Shown here piece by piece: positions 53,207-62,600 of a stretch of DNA of 64,000 nucleotides. The notes beneath the pieces are model-generated. The model did no database searches. It saw nothing but the letters and a program-made list of their open reading frames with translations, and was not told the DNA's origin. Source of the DNA: Isoptericola sp. BMS4 (lineage in GTDB: Bacteria; Actinomycetota; Actinomycetes; Actinomycetales; Cellulomonadaceae); contig NZ_SIRP01000001.1 in NCBI RefSeq assembly GCF_011634835.1, positions 372,001 to 436,000 of the forward strand, in the 5' to 3' direction. Position 1 is the first letter of the stretch, and each line of letters opens with the position of its first letter. Both the position numbers and the translations under genes were made by a program.

Positions 53207-54628
53207 TCAGGCGGGGCTGGGCTGCGAGAGGAAACGGTTCATCTCGCTGAGGATGCGCTCGACGGCGGTGGCGGGGGACGCCTTGCCGGACAGCGTGTCG
53301 GTCATGGAGTCGCCCATGCGGGTCTGGAAGTCGCTGCCGCCGCCGGTGAACCAGGCGTCCGGGTCGAAGACGGCGATCTCGGCCGCGGGCGCGTAGTCCC
53401 GCTGCGGCGTGAGCTGCTGGTACTCCGCCGTCCGCACGACCGGCTGGTACGCCGGGATGTGGCCGGCGGAGGCCCACGTGAGGCCCTCCTTGAGGAGCCC
53501 GGCGAGGACGCGGTAGGTCGCCTCCCGTGCGGCCGGGTCCGGGTGCGCCTGCCTCGGCAGCACGAACGCGTGCGAGTCGGCGTAGTTGGCGGGGGCGTCG
53601 AAGATGGCGGGGAACGGCGTGGCGCCGACGTCCGGGATGGCGTCACGGAACATGGGCAGGTCCCACTCGCCGGCGAACATCAGCCCGGTGCGGTTCGACA
53701 TGAAACGCCCGGACGCGGCGTTGCCGTCCTGGTTCCGCGCCGCGACCTTGCCGTCGACCATGGCCTGGAGGAACTCGAAGACCTCGGTCGCGGCGCCCTC
53801 GTCGAGCTCGGCGGGCCGGCCCTGCGTGAGCTCGTAGCCGCCCCCGGCCTGGTTGTACAGCCCCCAGAACATGCGCCAGCACCCGGCGGGGTCGCGCAGG
53901 TAGCCCCACGAGACACCGGTCTCGCCGGTGACCTCGGCCATCGCCCGGCCGGCGTCGAGGAACGCGTCCGGCCCGGGGGCGACGTCGAGCTTGCCCTGGC
54001 CGTCGAGGAGGCCCGCCTCACCGGCGATCTCGGGGTTGTGGAAGGCGATGTAGGGGTGCGTGTCCAGCGGCAGCGCGTAGAGCTGCCCCTCGAACTGCGC
54101 CTTCTCCCAGACGGCGGGGGCGAAGTCGTCCTGCGTGACGCCGAGGGCGGCGAGCGCGTCGAGGTCGAACGGCTCGAGCAGCCCGCCGGGCGCATAGCCG
54201 CCGAGCCGCGACATGTGCATCACGGCGGCCTCGGGCGGGCGCCCGCCGGACGACGCCATGGCCAGCTTGGTGTAGTACGGGGCGCCCCAGGCCAGCGTCG
54301 TGGAGCTGACGGCGATGTCCGGGTTGGCGGCGGCGACGGCGCCGACCATCTCCTGCATGAGCGCTCCGTCACCACCCGAGAACAGGTCCCAGAGCATGAC
54401 CGGCGTGCCGCCGGCGCCCGAGGCCGTGGGTGTCGCGCAGCCGGACAGCGCCCCGCCGAGCGCGACGCCGCCGGCGCCGACGAGGGCGGCCTGCAGCAGG
54501 CCGCGCCGGCTGAGTGGTCGGCCGTCGCCACCGGTCTCGCCGGGTCCGGACGGGTGCGAGCCTCGGCGGGGGGTGCGGACCGGCCGCCCCCCTCTCGGCG
54601 TCGCGAACCTGCGCTGCATGGTCATCAT
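53207..54628 (-). CDS. Tat-exported carbohydrate-binding lipoprotein
   Basis: A 473-residue solute-binding protein. An unusually long N-terminal stretch (about 40 residues) leads to the twin-arginine signal SRRGLLQAALVGAGGVALGGALSGC, where the Cys is a lipid site. So it is a Tat-type lipoprotein. The mature part matches family 1 binding proteins (GAPYYTKLAMASSGGRPP, and HAFVLPRQAHPDPAAR). ATG codons at 54628, 54625 and 54619 are possible; AGGAGG lies 4-13 nt before them. The operator at 54643 controls it. Confidence 0.9.
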   Translation of the reverse strand: MMTMQRRFATPRGGRPVRTPRRGSHPSGPGETGGDGRPLSRRGLLQAALVGAGGVALGGALSGCATPTASGAGGTPVMLWDLFSGGDGALMQEMVGAVAAANPDIAVSSTTLAWGAPYYTKLAMASSGGRPPEAAVMHMSRLGGYAPGGLLEPFDLDALAALGVTQDDFAPAVWEKAQFEGQLYALPLDTHPYIAFHNPEIAGEAGLLDGQGKLDVAPGPDAFLDAGRAMAEVTGETGVSWGYLRDPAGCWRMFWGLYNQAGGGYELTQGRPAELDEGAATEVFEFLQAMVDGKVAARNQDGNAASGRFMSNRTGLMFAGEWDLPMFRDAIPDVGATPFPAIFDAPANYADSHAFVLPRQAHPDPAAREATYRVLAGLLKEGLTWASAGHIPAYQPVVRTAEYQQLTPQRDYAPAAEIAVFDPDAWFTGGGSDFQTRMGDSMTDTLSGKASPATAVERILSEMNRFLSQPSPA

Positions 54629-54642
54629 CGACCCTCCTGGGA

Positions 54643-54698
54643 TGCAACGTTGCGCTCCAACGTGGAACCACGATGGACTAGCGACCGCGGGCCGTCAA
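54643..54698 (-). promoter_or_regulatory. Promoter and LacI-type operator of the binding-protein operon
   Basis: On the minus strand TTGACG (54698-54693), 17 bp, CATCGT (54675-54670), then the operator-like GCAACGTTGC (54644-54653) and a degenerate CAACG site at about 54658, 13 bp away. The core CAACGTTG recurs in front of the GH2 gene (55895-55902), so one LacI protein probably controls both. Confidence 0.7.
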
Positions 54699-54752
54699 GA
54701 GCGAGTGTCGACGGCGCCGTCGACCGGCGACGCGACGAAGGGGCTGTGCTCG

Positions 54753-55892
54753 ATGACGACGGAGGACGGCGCCGGGGGCCCGCTCCCGGCCGAGGGCGGT
54801 ACGCCGGCGCGGGCTCGGCGGCGCGGCAGCGGCCGCGTCGGCATCAAGGACGTGGCGGTCGCGGCCGGGGTGTCGTGGAAGACGGTCTCCAACGTCGTCA
54901 ACGGCACCGGGCGCGTCGGGGACGCGACCCGCGCTCGCGTCGAGGAGAAGATCGCCGAGCTCGGGTACCGCCCGAACCTGGCGGGGCGCCAGCTGCGCCA
55001 GGGCCGCACGAACACGCTCGCCCTCGCCGTCCCGTGGGTGCACTCGCCGTACTTCTCCCTGCTCGCGCACATCGTCATCGAGGTGGCGGGGGCGCGGGGC
55101 TACCGCGTGCTCATCGAGGAGACCCGTACCGACCGGGAAGCGGAGCTGCAGGTGGCGCGAGGGTTCCGGGTGCAGGCCATCGACGGGATCATCTTCTCGC
55201 CGCTGGCGATCGGGCCGTCCGAGATCGCCGAGGTCCGGGGCGAGACGCCGATGGTGCTGCTCGGCGAGCGCGACGACCCCGGCCGGGACCGGCGGTGGGC
55301 CACCGACCACGTGAGCATCGACAACGTCCGGGCCGCGCGCGAGGTCACGGAGCACCTGCTCACGACGGGGCGGCGCCGGCTCGCCTTCGTCGGCGCCGAA
55401 CCCGTCGACGACCGCACGGGGGCCCTGCGGGTGCAGGGCTACCGCGAGGCGCACGTCGCGCAGGCGGTCGAGCCCGACCCGCGCTGGATCCTCCCGGTCG
55501 CCCAGTTCTCGCGTCCGGCGGGCGTCGAGGCCGTGGAGGGCGTTCTGCCGCGGATCGACCAGGTGGACGGGCTGGTGTGCGCGAACGACGAGCTCGCGCT
55601 CGGCGCCCTCCACGCGCTCCGGCTCAACGGGGTGCGCGTGCCCGAGGACGTCGCCGTGACCGGGTGGGACAACACCGAGGACGGGCGGTACTCGAACCCG
55701 TCCCTGACGACGGTGGCTCCGGACCTGCGCTCCATCGCGGAGACCTCCGTCGACAGGGTCGTCGCGCAGGTGGAGCGGCCGTCCGGCGACCGTGAGGACA
55801 CGGAGGTGGACGTCGTGGTCCCGCACCGGCTGCTGGTGCGGGAGAGCAGCCGAGCGGCGCGCGAGCCAGGGCGTCGGGGTCACCCTCTCTGA
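54753..55892 (+). CDS. LacI-family transcriptional regulator
   Basis: A 379-residue LacI-type repressor with a long disordered N terminus (about 30 residues) before the helix-turn-helix GIKDVAVAAGVSWKTVSNVVNGTGRVGDATRARV. The sugar-binding core ends VTGWDNTEDGRYSNPSLTT. The residues around the recognition helix differ from the regulator at 48289. AAGGGG precedes ATG 54753, and an upstream frame to 54300 is excluded. It lies between the binding-protein operon and GH2, both of which carry its likely CAACGTTG sites. Confidence 0.92.
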   Translation: MTTEDGAGGPLPAEGGTPARARRRGSGRVGIKDVAVAAGVSWKTVSNVVNGTGRVGDATRARVEEKIAELGYRPNLAGRQLRQGRTNTLALAVPWVHSPYFSLLAHIVIEVAGARGYRVLIEETRTDREAELQVARGFRVQAIDGIIFSPLAIGPSEIAEVRGETPMVLLGERDDPGRDRRWATDHVSIDNVRAAREVTEHLLTTGRRRLAFVGAEPVDDRTGALRVQGYREAHVAQAVEPDPRWILPVAQFSRPAGVEAVEGVLPRIDQVDGLVCANDELALGALHALRLNGVRVPEDVAVTGWDNTEDGRYSNPSLTTVAPDLRSIAETSVDRVVAQVERPSGDREDTEVDVVVPHRLLVRESSRAAREPGRRGHPL

Positions 55893-55929
55893 TTCAACGT
55901 TGCATTCTCGGTCGGGGCGATGTTGAATC
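55891..55929 (+). promoter_or_regulatory. Operator region of the GH2 gene
   Basis: GATTCAAC (55891-55898) and GTTGAATC (55922-55929) form an inverted repeat, and the first overlaps the palindromic core CAACGTTG (55895-55902). TTCAAC (55893-55898) and GGCGAT (55916-55921) are 17 bp apart and might be the weak promoter. The repressor would cover both. It lies just after the LacI gene and 38 bp before GH2. Confidence 0.55.
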
Positions 55930-55966
55930 ATCCGCAGCACTGTCGTCCACGCAACGGAGCACCACG

Positions 55967-57838
55967 ATGACCCTTCTCGACCGCCTCGACCCGCCCTCCG
56001 CCCCGACGGTCGGCGACGTCCCGCGCCCCGAGTACCCGCGTCCGCAGACGGTGCGCGACCGGTGGCTCAACCTCAACGGCCCGTGGGGGTTCGAGATCGA
56101 CCAGGGCGACTCGGGCCTGGAGCGCGGGCTGCGCGACCGGCCGCTCGAGGGGACGATCACCGTCCCGTTCGCCCCCGAGTCGGAGCTGTCCGGTGTCGGG
56201 AACACCGACTTCCTCGAGGCCGTCTGGTACCGCCGCGAGGTGACGATCCCCGCCGGCTGGGCGGACGTCGACGGCGACGGCACGCACGTGCTGCTCCACT
56301 TCGGCGCGGTGGACCACGACGCCACCGTCTGGGTGGACGGTACCGAGGTGGTGCGCCATCGCGGGGGCTTCACGCCGTTCGTCGCCGACCTGCACGGGGT
56401 CGCCGCTCCGGGCGACACCGTGACCGTCGTCGTCCGGGCCCGCGACCACCGCGGCATCCCGCAGGCGCGCGGCAAGCAGTCCGGCCTGTACGCCAACAGG
56501 GACTGCCACTACACGCGGACCACCGGCATCTGGCAGACGGTGTGGATGGAGCCGGTGCCGGCCGCGAGCCTGCGCCGCCCCCGGATCACGCCGGACCTCG
56601 CCGCGGAGGCGCTCGACGTGCGCGTGCCCCTCACGCAGAACCGGCGCGGGCACCGCGTCGTCGTCACGGTGCGCGACGGCGACGGTGTCGTCGCGACCCG
56701 TTCCGCCCGTGCCGACCTCGACCTGGCGCCGTCGGTGCGCGTCGAGCTCCCCGCCGACCGCGTGCGGCCGTGGTCCCCGCGCGACCCGCACCTGTACGGC
56801 GTCGAGGTCGAGCTGCAGGACGCGACGGGCGCCGTCGTCGACGCCGTCCGCTGCTACGCCGGCCTGCGGTCCGTGGCGATCGAGGGCACGGCGGTCCGGA
56901 TCAACGGGGAGCCCGTCTTCCAGCGGCTCGTGCTCGACCAGGGCTACTGGCCGGAGTCCCTGATGACCGCGCCGTCCGACGCGGCGCTCGCCCGAGACGT
57001 CGAGCTCGGCCTGCGGGCGGGCTTCAACGGGGCGCGCCTGCACCAGAAGGTGTTCGAGGAGCGCTACCTGTTCCACGCCGACCGGCTGGGCTACCTCGTC
57101 TGGGGGGAGTTCGGCGACTGGGGCGCGGGGGGCTTCGGCACGTCGAAGGACCACCAGCGGCCTACGACGTCGTTCGTGGGGGAGTGGCTCGAGGCGCTGG
57201 AGCGGGACGTCTCCCACCCGTCGATCGTCGGATGGTGCCCTCTCAACGAGACCCACCAGCTGCTGCACGACCGGATCACGCAGCTCGACGACGTCACGCG
57301 CGCGATGTTCCTCGCGACCAAGCTCGCGGACCCGTCGCGCCCCGTGCTCGACGCGAGCGGGTACTCCCACCGCGTGCTCGAGACCGACGTGTGGGACTCC
57401 CACCACTACGAGCAGGACCCGCGGTCGTTCGCCCGGGACATGGCCGGGCTGGCGACCGGGGAGCCCTGGGCCAACGACTACCCGGAGGGCCCGATCTCCC
57501 TGCCGTACCGCGGGCAGCCGTACTTCTGCAGCGAGTACGGCGGCATCTGGTGGAACCCGGAGGAGGCGGCCGCCGCGGCGGGCGACGACCGCGCCGAGTC
57601 GTGGGGGTACGGCCAGCGTGTCGCCGACGAGGAGGAGTTCCACGCCCGGTTCGCCGGCCTGACCGACGCCCTGCTCGACGATCCGCTGATGTTCGGCTAC
57701 TGCTACACGCAGCTCACCGACGTGTTCCAGGAGCAGAACGGGATCTACCGCTTCGACCGCTCCGAGAAGCTCGACGTCGACCGCGTCCGGGCCGTGCAGG
57801 AACGGCCCGCCGCGTTCGAGAAGCGCGACGACGCCTGA
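55967..57838 (+). CDS. Glycoside hydrolase family 2 (beta-glycosidase)
   Basis: A 623-residue GH2 enzyme without a signal peptide, so it acts on imported oligosaccharides. The sandwich domain comes first (NLNGPWGFEIDQGD). A central immunoglobulin-like domain and a TIM barrel follow. The acid/base residue is Glu428 in WCPLNETH and the nucleophile is Glu523 in CSEYGG. The length is shorter than LacZ (about 1000), closer to beta-galactosidase/glucuronidase-like members. The substrate is not decided: the neighbouring importer and LacI protein suggest one sugar system. The start ATG has CAACGGAGC-type sequence upstream. Confidence 0.92.
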   Translation: MTLLDRLDPPSAPTVGDVPRPEYPRPQTVRDRWLNLNGPWGFEIDQGDSGLERGLRDRPLEGTITVPFAPESELSGVGNTDFLEAVWYRREVTIPAGWADVDGDGTHVLLHFGAVDHDATVWVDGTEVVRHRGGFTPFVADLHGVAAPGDTVTVVVRARDHRGIPQARGKQSGLYANRDCHYTRTTGIWQTVWMEPVPAASLRRPRITPDLAAEALDVRVPLTQNRRGHRVVVTVRDGDGVVATRSARADLDLAPSVRVELPADRVRPWSPRDPHLYGVEVELQDATGAVVDAVRCYAGLRSVAIEGTAVRINGEPVFQRLVLDQGYWPESLMTAPSDAALARDVELGLRAGFNGARLHQKVFEERYLFHADRLGYLVWGEFGDWGAGGFGTSKDHQRPTTSFVGEWLEALERDVSHPSIVGWCPLNETHQLLHDRITQLDDVTRAMFLATKLADPSRPVLDASGYSHRVLETDVWDSHHYEQDPRSFARDMAGLATGEPWANDYPEGPISLPYRGQPYFCSEYGGIWWNPEEAAAAAGDDRAESWGYGQRVADEEEFHARFAGLTDALLDDPLMFGYCYTQLTDVFQEQNGIYRFDRSEKLDVDRVRAVQERPAAFEKRDDA

Positions 57839-57851
57839 CCGAGGCATCACC

Positions 57852-57908
57852 GCGGCAGTCCGGGATCGGTCGGCAGTCTGAACTGCCGACCCGATCCCGG
57901 ACTGCCGC
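57852..57908. repeat. Family B palindrome, copy 2
   Basis: Arms of 26 and 27 bp with one bulged C, 57852-57877 and 57882-57908, around a CTGA loop. The left arm begins GCGGCAGTCCG and ends GGTCGGCAGT. It lies 14 nt after the GH2 stop. The outer CGGCAG and inner GGTCGGCA parts match the copy at 30728-30785. Confidence 0.8.
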
Positions 57909-57962
57909 CCTGACCGGTCGGCCGAGGATGTGCTGACGCGGCCGCGGGGCGAGGATCGCCTC

Positions 57963-58403
57963 ATGGACTTCCAGCAGCTGACGCGCCCCGCCCCGACATC
58001 GACGCCCCGCACCCTGGCCAGGATCGCGCTGGGGGCGGCGCTGGCCGGAGCGGGGATCACGCACCTCACCGTGGCGCGGGAGGAGTTCCAGGCCCAGGTG
58101 CCGGCGTGGTTCCCCGTGGACGAGGACGTCACCGTGCTCGCGTCCGGGGCGGCGGAGATCGCCCTGGGCGGTGCGCTCGTCGTCCTGCCGCGGTGGAAGG
58201 TCGCCGCCGGGCTGCTCGTGGCGGCGTTCTTCGTGGTGATCTTCCCGGGGAACGTCGCCCAGTGGCTCGAGGGCAAGGACGGGTTCGGCCTCGACACGGA
58301 CGGGAAGCGGCTGGGCCGGCTCTTCTTCCAGCCGGTGCTGGTGGCGTGGGCGCTGTGGTCGAGCGGGGCGTGGCCGGCGCTGCGCCGCGCCGTGCGTGGA
58401 TGA
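57963..58403 (+). CDS. DoxX-like membrane protein
   Basis: A 146-residue membrane protein with four hydrophobic segments in the DoxX/DUF417-like pattern (ARIALGAALAGAGITHLTVA, VLASGAAEIALGGALVVLP, AAGLLVAAFFVVIFPGN, LVAWALWSSG). DoxX-type proteins are linked to quinol oxidation or redox balance in some bacteria; the role here is open. No Shine-Dalgarno is seen. GAGGAT (57951-57956) ends 6 nt before the ATG, so it is probably leaderless. Confidence 0.75.
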   Translation: MDFQQLTRPAPTSTPRTLARIALGAALAGAGITHLTVAREEFQAQVPAWFPVDEDVTVLASGAAEIALGGALVVLPRWKVAAGLLVAAFFVVIFPGNVAQWLEGKDGFGLDTDGKRLGRLFFQPVLVAWALWSSGAWPALRRAVRG

Positions 58404-58425
58404 GACGGTGGCCCGGGGGCGTGCG

Positions 58426-59400
58426 TCAATAGCCGCGCTCGGGGTCGACGACGTTGCGCAGCGGCCGCCCCGACACCCAGCGGGCGACGTTGTCGAGCGC
58501 GATCCCGCGCCCGCGCTCGGCCGTCTCACGGGTGGTCGCGCCGTTGTGGGGAGTGACGACGACGTTCGGCAGGTCCCAGAGCGGGCTCTCCCGCGACAGC
58601 GGCTCGGTCGCGTGGGCGTCGAGACCGGCGCCCCCGAGCCGCCCCGCGCGGACGGCGTCGGCCAGTGCGTCGTCGTCCACGATCCCGCCGCGCGAGACGA
58701 CGACCACGAATGCTCCGGGCCGCAGCAGCGCGAGCTCGTCCGCGCCGATCAGCCCGCGGGTGGCGGGCGTGAGCGGTGCGGTGACGACGACGTGGTCGCT
58801 GGTCGTGAGCAGCTCCCGCAGGCCGTCGGCCCCGTACAGCAGGCGGACGTCGCCGTCGCTCGGGCCGGACGGCGTGTGCCGCAGCGCCTGGACCCGCATG
58901 TGGCACGCCTGGGCCTTGCGCGCGAGGTCGCGCCCGCTGTTGCCGTAGCCGACGACGCCGAGCGTGGCCCCCGCCAGCTCCCCGTGGGTGAACCGGTCCC
59001 ACTCGTGGCGTCGCTGGGCGGCGGTCCAGCGCGGAGCGTCCCGGCTGAGCATCAACATGAGCATCAGTGCGTGCTCCGCGAGGGGGACGGCCCCGTTCCC
59101 GGCGGCGGACGTGAGCGTGACGCCGTCGGGCAGCGTGCCCGCCGCGAGCCAGCCGTCGACCCCCGCCGCGCCGCTGTGCACCCAGCGCAGCCCGGGCAGG
59201 AACGACAGGTCGTCCCGTGGCGAGGCGCCGAGGACGACGCCCACGTCCGCGAGCGGGACGCCGCCGCGGGCGCAGGCGCAGGGCGTCGGCTCGGTCACCT
59301 CGTGCACCGGGTGGCCTGGCGCCGCCGACCGCACGGCCCCGGCGTCGAGGCCGGAGCCGGGGGCGACCAGGATCGCGGCCCCCGCCGCCGGGCCGCTCAC
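58426..59400 (-). CDS. D-isomer-specific 2-hydroxyacid dehydrogenase
   Basis: A 324-residue NAD-dependent dehydrogenase. The Rossmann part is GATLGVVGYGNSGRDLA (GxGxxG). The catalytic Arg is in VVVVSRGGIVDDDAL, the Glu in DAHATEPL, and the His in VVVTPHNGATT. The N-terminal half is shorter than in typical family members, with a Cys-rich loop. The GTG start overlaps the MalG-type gene's stop (GTGA), so it is the last gene of locus 3. It may act on a sugar acid released from the imported compound. Confidence 0.9.
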   Translation of the reverse strand: MSGPAAGAAILVAPGSGLDAGAVRSAAPGHPVHEVTEPTPCACARGGVPLADVGVVLGASPRDDLSFLPGLRWVHSGAAGVDGWLAAGTLPDGVTLTSAAGNGAVPLAEHALMLMLMLSRDAPRWTAAQRRHEWDRFTHGELAGATLGVVGYGNSGRDLARKAQACHMRVQALRHTPSGPSDGDVRLLYGADGLRELLTTSDHVVVTAPLTPATRGLIGADELALLRPGAFVVVVSRGGIVDDDALADAVRAGRLGGAGLDAHATEPLSRESPLWDLPNVVVTPHNGATTRETAERGRGIALDNVARWVSGRPLRNVVDPERGY

Positions 59401-60302
59401 TTGAGCCCCGTGGTGGAGATGCCGCGGATGAGGTGCTTCTGGGCGAACGCGAAGAAGCACAGGATCGGCACGAGTGACAGCACGGACATGGCCATGAGGG
59501 TCCCGGTGCCCTGCGCCGACTGGGAGTCGACCAGGGCGTTGAGGGCGACCGGCACGGTGTAGACCGGCGCCTCCGTGAGGTAGATGAGCTGGCCGAAGAA
59601 GTCGTTCCACGTCCAGATGAACGTGAAGATCGTCGTCGTCACGAGTGCGGGGCGCATGAGCGGCAGGATCACGTGCCAGAAGACGCGGAACGGGCCGGCG
59701 CCGTCCAGCCAGGCGGCCTGGTCCAGCTCGCGCGGGATCCCGCGGATGAACTGGATCATGAGGAACACGAAGAAGGCGTCCGTGGCGAGGAACTTCGGCA
59801 GCACCAGCGGCACGAAGGTGTTCACCATGTCGAGCTCCGAGAACACGATGTACTGCGGGATCAGGGTGGCGTGCATCGGCAGCATCACCGACACCAGCAC
59901 GATCCCGAAGTAGAGCTTGCGCGCCCGGAAGTTCATGCGGGCGAGCGCGTACGCCGTCAGGGAGCACGACACGAGGTTCCCCACGATGCAGCTCACGGCA
60001 AGCACGAGCGAGTTGCCGAAGAACACGACGAACGGGTAGCCGGCGACGCGCCACCCCGCGCGGAAGTTGTCGAGGGTGAGCTCGGTCGGGATGAGCCCCG
60101 GGTCGGTGAGGACCAGGTGCGAGGGCTTGAACGCGCTGACCGCCATCCAGATCAGCGGGTACAGCATGAGGAGCCCGAACAGGATGAGCCCGGTGTGCCG
60201 GACGATCTCGCCCCGCCGCCGCGCCCGCGTCGCCGAGGCGCTCTCGACGTGGGGCCCGGCCGGCGACGGGGTGGTGGTCGGGGGTGCGGCGAGGTCAGTC
60301 AT
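59397..60302 (-). CDS. Carbohydrate ABC transporter permease (MalG type)
   Basis: A 301-residue permease with six membrane helices. The EAA loop is ELDQAAWLDGAGPFRVFWHVILPLM, and the C terminus is KHLIRGISTTGLK. GGAGACTCCG precedes the ATG, and its start overlaps the upstream permease by 8 bases. It is the third gene of a four-gene operon, and its own stop overlaps the dehydrogenase start. The transported sugar is unknown. Confidence 0.92.
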   Translation of the reverse strand: MTDLAAPPTTTPSPAGPHVESASATRARRRGEIVRHTGLILFGLLMLYPLIWMAVSAFKPSHLVLTDPGLIPTELTLDNFRAGWRVAGYPFVVFFGNSLVLAVSCIVGNLVSCSLTAYALARMNFRARKLYFGIVLVSVMLPMHATLIPQYIVFSELDMVNTFVPLVLPKFLATDAFFVFLMIQFIRGIPRELDQAAWLDGAGPFRVFWHVILPLMRPALVTTTIFTFIWTWNDFFGQLIYLTEAPVYTVPVALNALVDSQSAQGTGTLMAMSVLSLVPILCFFAFAQKHLIRGISTTGLK

Positions 60303-61248
60303 CGGAGTCTCCGTAGAACACCCAGTACCTGGACAGGAGGAAGTGGCCCGCGGTGATCACCGCGATCACGCCGAGCAGGACCCAGGCGAGCGCGGACGCG
60401 TACCCCATGTCGAAGTTCACGAAGGCCTGCTGGTAGATGTACAGCGTGTAGAAGAGGGTCGAGTCGACCGGCCCTCCCGTGCCTCCGCTCACGACGTGGG
60501 CCTGCGTGAACGCCTGGAACGACCCGATCGTCTGCAGGATGAGGTTGAAGAAGATGATCGGGGTCAGCAGGGGCACCGTGATGCTCGCGAACTGGCGCAC
60601 CACCGACGCGCCGTCCACGCGGGCGGCCTCGTAGAGCTCCTCCGGGAGCTGGCGGAGGCCGGCGAGGAAGATGACCATCGGCGAGCCGAACGTCCAGACG
60701 TTGAGCACGATGAGCGTGCTGAGCGCCGTCGACGGGTTCTGGAGCCAGTTCGTGCCCTCGATGCCGAAGAAGCCGAGCGCCTGGTTCACCAGGCCGTCGT
60801 GCCCGAAGATCTGCCGCCACAGCACGGCGACCGCGACGCTGGTGCCCAGCAGCGAGGGCAGGTAGTAGGCGCTGCGGTAGACGGGCAGGCCGCGCAGCCC
60901 CTTGTCGAGGACGAGGGCGAGCCCGAGCGCGAACGCGAGCTGGAGCGGCACCGACACCAGCACGTAGACGAGGGTGACGCGCGCCGAGGCCCAGAACCGG
61001 GAGTCGTCGAGCATCCGCTCGTAGTTCTCCGCCCCGACGAACGTCGGCGCGCTGAGGATGTTGTAGTCGGTGAAGGACAGGTAGAGCGACGCCAGCATCG
61101 GGATCAACGTGATGGCGACGAGCCCCACCAGCCAGGGGGCCATGAAGAGGTGGGCCACGCCGTCCTGCCGGCCGAGAGCCCGGCGCCGCGCCCGGCGTGG
61201 CACGGGAGTCTCGGCCGGCGTGGCCGGTCGGATCGGGGTGAGCGTCAT
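60295..61248 (-). CDS. Carbohydrate ABC transporter permease (MalF type)
   Basis: A 317-residue permease with six membrane helices. The EAA loop is ELYEAARVDGASVVRQFASITVPLL. The N-terminal 30 residues are basic. GAGCGAGG precedes the ATG. It follows the binding protein by 10 bp and overlaps the MalG-type gene by 8 bp, which fits one operon. It is not closely similar to the permease at 52230. Confidence 0.92.
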   Translation of the reverse strand: MTLTPIRPATPAETPVPRRARRRALGRQDGVAHLFMAPWLVGLVAITLIPMLASLYLSFTDYNILSAPTFVGAENYERMLDDSRFWASARVTLVYVLVSVPLQLAFALGLALVLDKGLRGLPVYRSAYYLPSLLGTSVAVAVLWRQIFGHDGLVNQALGFFGIEGTNWLQNPSTALSTLIVLNVWTFGSPMVIFLAGLRQLPEELYEAARVDGASVVRQFASITVPLLTPIIFFNLILQTIGSFQAFTQAHVVSGGTGGPVDSTLFYTLYIYQQAFVNFDMGYASALAWVLLGVIAVITAGHFLLSRYWVFYGDSDD

Positions 61249-61258
61249 GGTGCCTCGC

Positions 61259-62551
61259 TCAGTCCGCGGCCCGGCTGATGCCGCGCTCGATCTCCGCGAT
61301 CATGGACTCCGCCGCCGCCGCGACGCCGGCCTGGCCGACCGTGACCTCCTCGAGCACGCGCGTGAACGTGGTGCGCCAGGCGCTGGTGCCGGGCGGCGCC
61401 TCGTACCGGGGGAGCCGGTCGGCCTCGCGGGCCTGCGTGGTGATCCGCAGCATCTCCTGCTCGTCCGGCGTCGCGAACTGCGCGTACTCCTCGGCCACGC
61501 GCGGGTTCGGCGGCACGCCCATGGTCAGGCCCACGACCTTCTGCATCTCGACGTCGGAGGTGCAGTAGCCGACCACCTCGCCGGCCAGCTCGGCGCGCTC
61601 CTCGGCGGCCTGCTGGTAGACGGCCATGCGGGGGAAGTACAGGAAGGGGTGTCCCTCGGTGGCGTCGGCGGCGGCCGGCGGCTGGTGGAGGCGGAAGTCC
61701 GTCTCCGGGTACATCGCCGAGTCGTCGACGATGTGGTTGGAGTTGCCGAACCACAGCAGGCAGCGGTCGCCGACGTCCTCCCAGCTGGGGGACACGCCGT
61801 CCTGCTCGCTGATGGACGTGGTGGCGCCCGAGGTGCGCAGCTTCTCCCACCACTCGATCCAGGCGCCGAGGCCGTCGGCGCTGAAGCCGATCTGCCCGTC
61901 CTCGGTCCACAGCTGCTCGCCGTGCTGGCGCAGCCATGCCTCGAAGGAGAGGTCGTGGTCGGCGCCGTAGGACAGGGCCTTGCGCTCGCCGCCGGCGTTC
62001 TTCGAGTAGTCGGCGGCGAAGTCGGCCAGCCAGTCCCAGTCCCAGTCGTCGGGGATCTCGACCCCGTCCTGCTCGGCCATGGTCCGGTTGGACCGGACCA
62101 CCGGGACGAAGATGCCGAACGGCATCGTGTTGAGGGTTCCCGCCAGCTCGAAGTCGCGCAGGTCGGCCTCCGAGTAGTCCGACAGGTCCAGCGACGAGAT
62201 CTCGCTGAGCGGCAGGTACAGGTCGTTGGCCTCGTAGGTCATGACGTGCGGCGACGGGACCCAGAAGATGTCGGCGACGTTGCCCGCCGCCATCTGGGTC
62301 GTCATCCGCTCCTGGTAGGCGTCGTAGTCGGCGAACTCGACGTTGAGGGTGATGTCGAGAGCGGACTTCATCTGCCCGAAGGCCTGCTCGTAGTTCTGCT
62401 GGCGCACCGTGTTGCCCCAGAAGGCGTAGCGCAGGGTCCGTTCCCCGCTGCCGCCGCTTCCCCCGGCGACGCCCGAACAGCTCGCCAGGATCCCGGTGCC
62501 GGCGGCCGCCCCCACGGCGACCAAGAAGTTCCGTCGGCTCAGCTCACGCAT
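61259..62551 (-). CDS. Tat-exported sugar-binding lipoprotein
   Basis: A 430-residue family 1 solute-binding protein. A twin-arginine signal (SRRNFLVAVGAAAGTGILASC) ends in a lipobox cysteine. The mature part has YAFWGNTVRQQNYEQAFGQMKSAL and QRMTTQMAAGNVADIFWVPS. ATG 62551 has GGGAGAG before it; the 17-residue extension to 62602 has no such signal. It is the first gene of the operon with two permeases and a dehydrogenase. The promoter with CAAGATTG repeats lies upstream. Confidence 0.92.
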   Translation of the reverse strand: MRELSRRNFLVAVGAAAGTGILASCSGVAGGSGGSGERTLRYAFWGNTVRQQNYEQAFGQMKSALDITLNVEFADYDAYQERMTTQMAAGNVADIFWVPSPHVMTYEANDLYLPLSEISSLDLSDYSEADLRDFELAGTLNTMPFGIFVPVVRSNRTMAEQDGVEIPDDWDWDWLADFAADYSKNAGGERKALSYGADHDLSFEAWLRQHGEQLWTEDGQIGFSADGLGAWIEWWEKLRTSGATTSISEQDGVSPSWEDVGDRCLLWFGNSNHIVDDSAMYPETDFRLHQPPAAADATEGHPFLYFPRMAVYQQAAEERAELAGEVVGYCTSDVEMQKVVGLTMGVPPNPRVAEEYAQFATPDEQEMLRITTQAREADRLPRYEAPPGTSAWRTTFTRVLEEVTVGQAGVAAAAESMIAEIERGISRAAD

Positions 62552-62600
62552 GGTGACTCTCCCGTCATTGGAAGGTGGTCGGGTGAAGCTCGGTTGCTCC

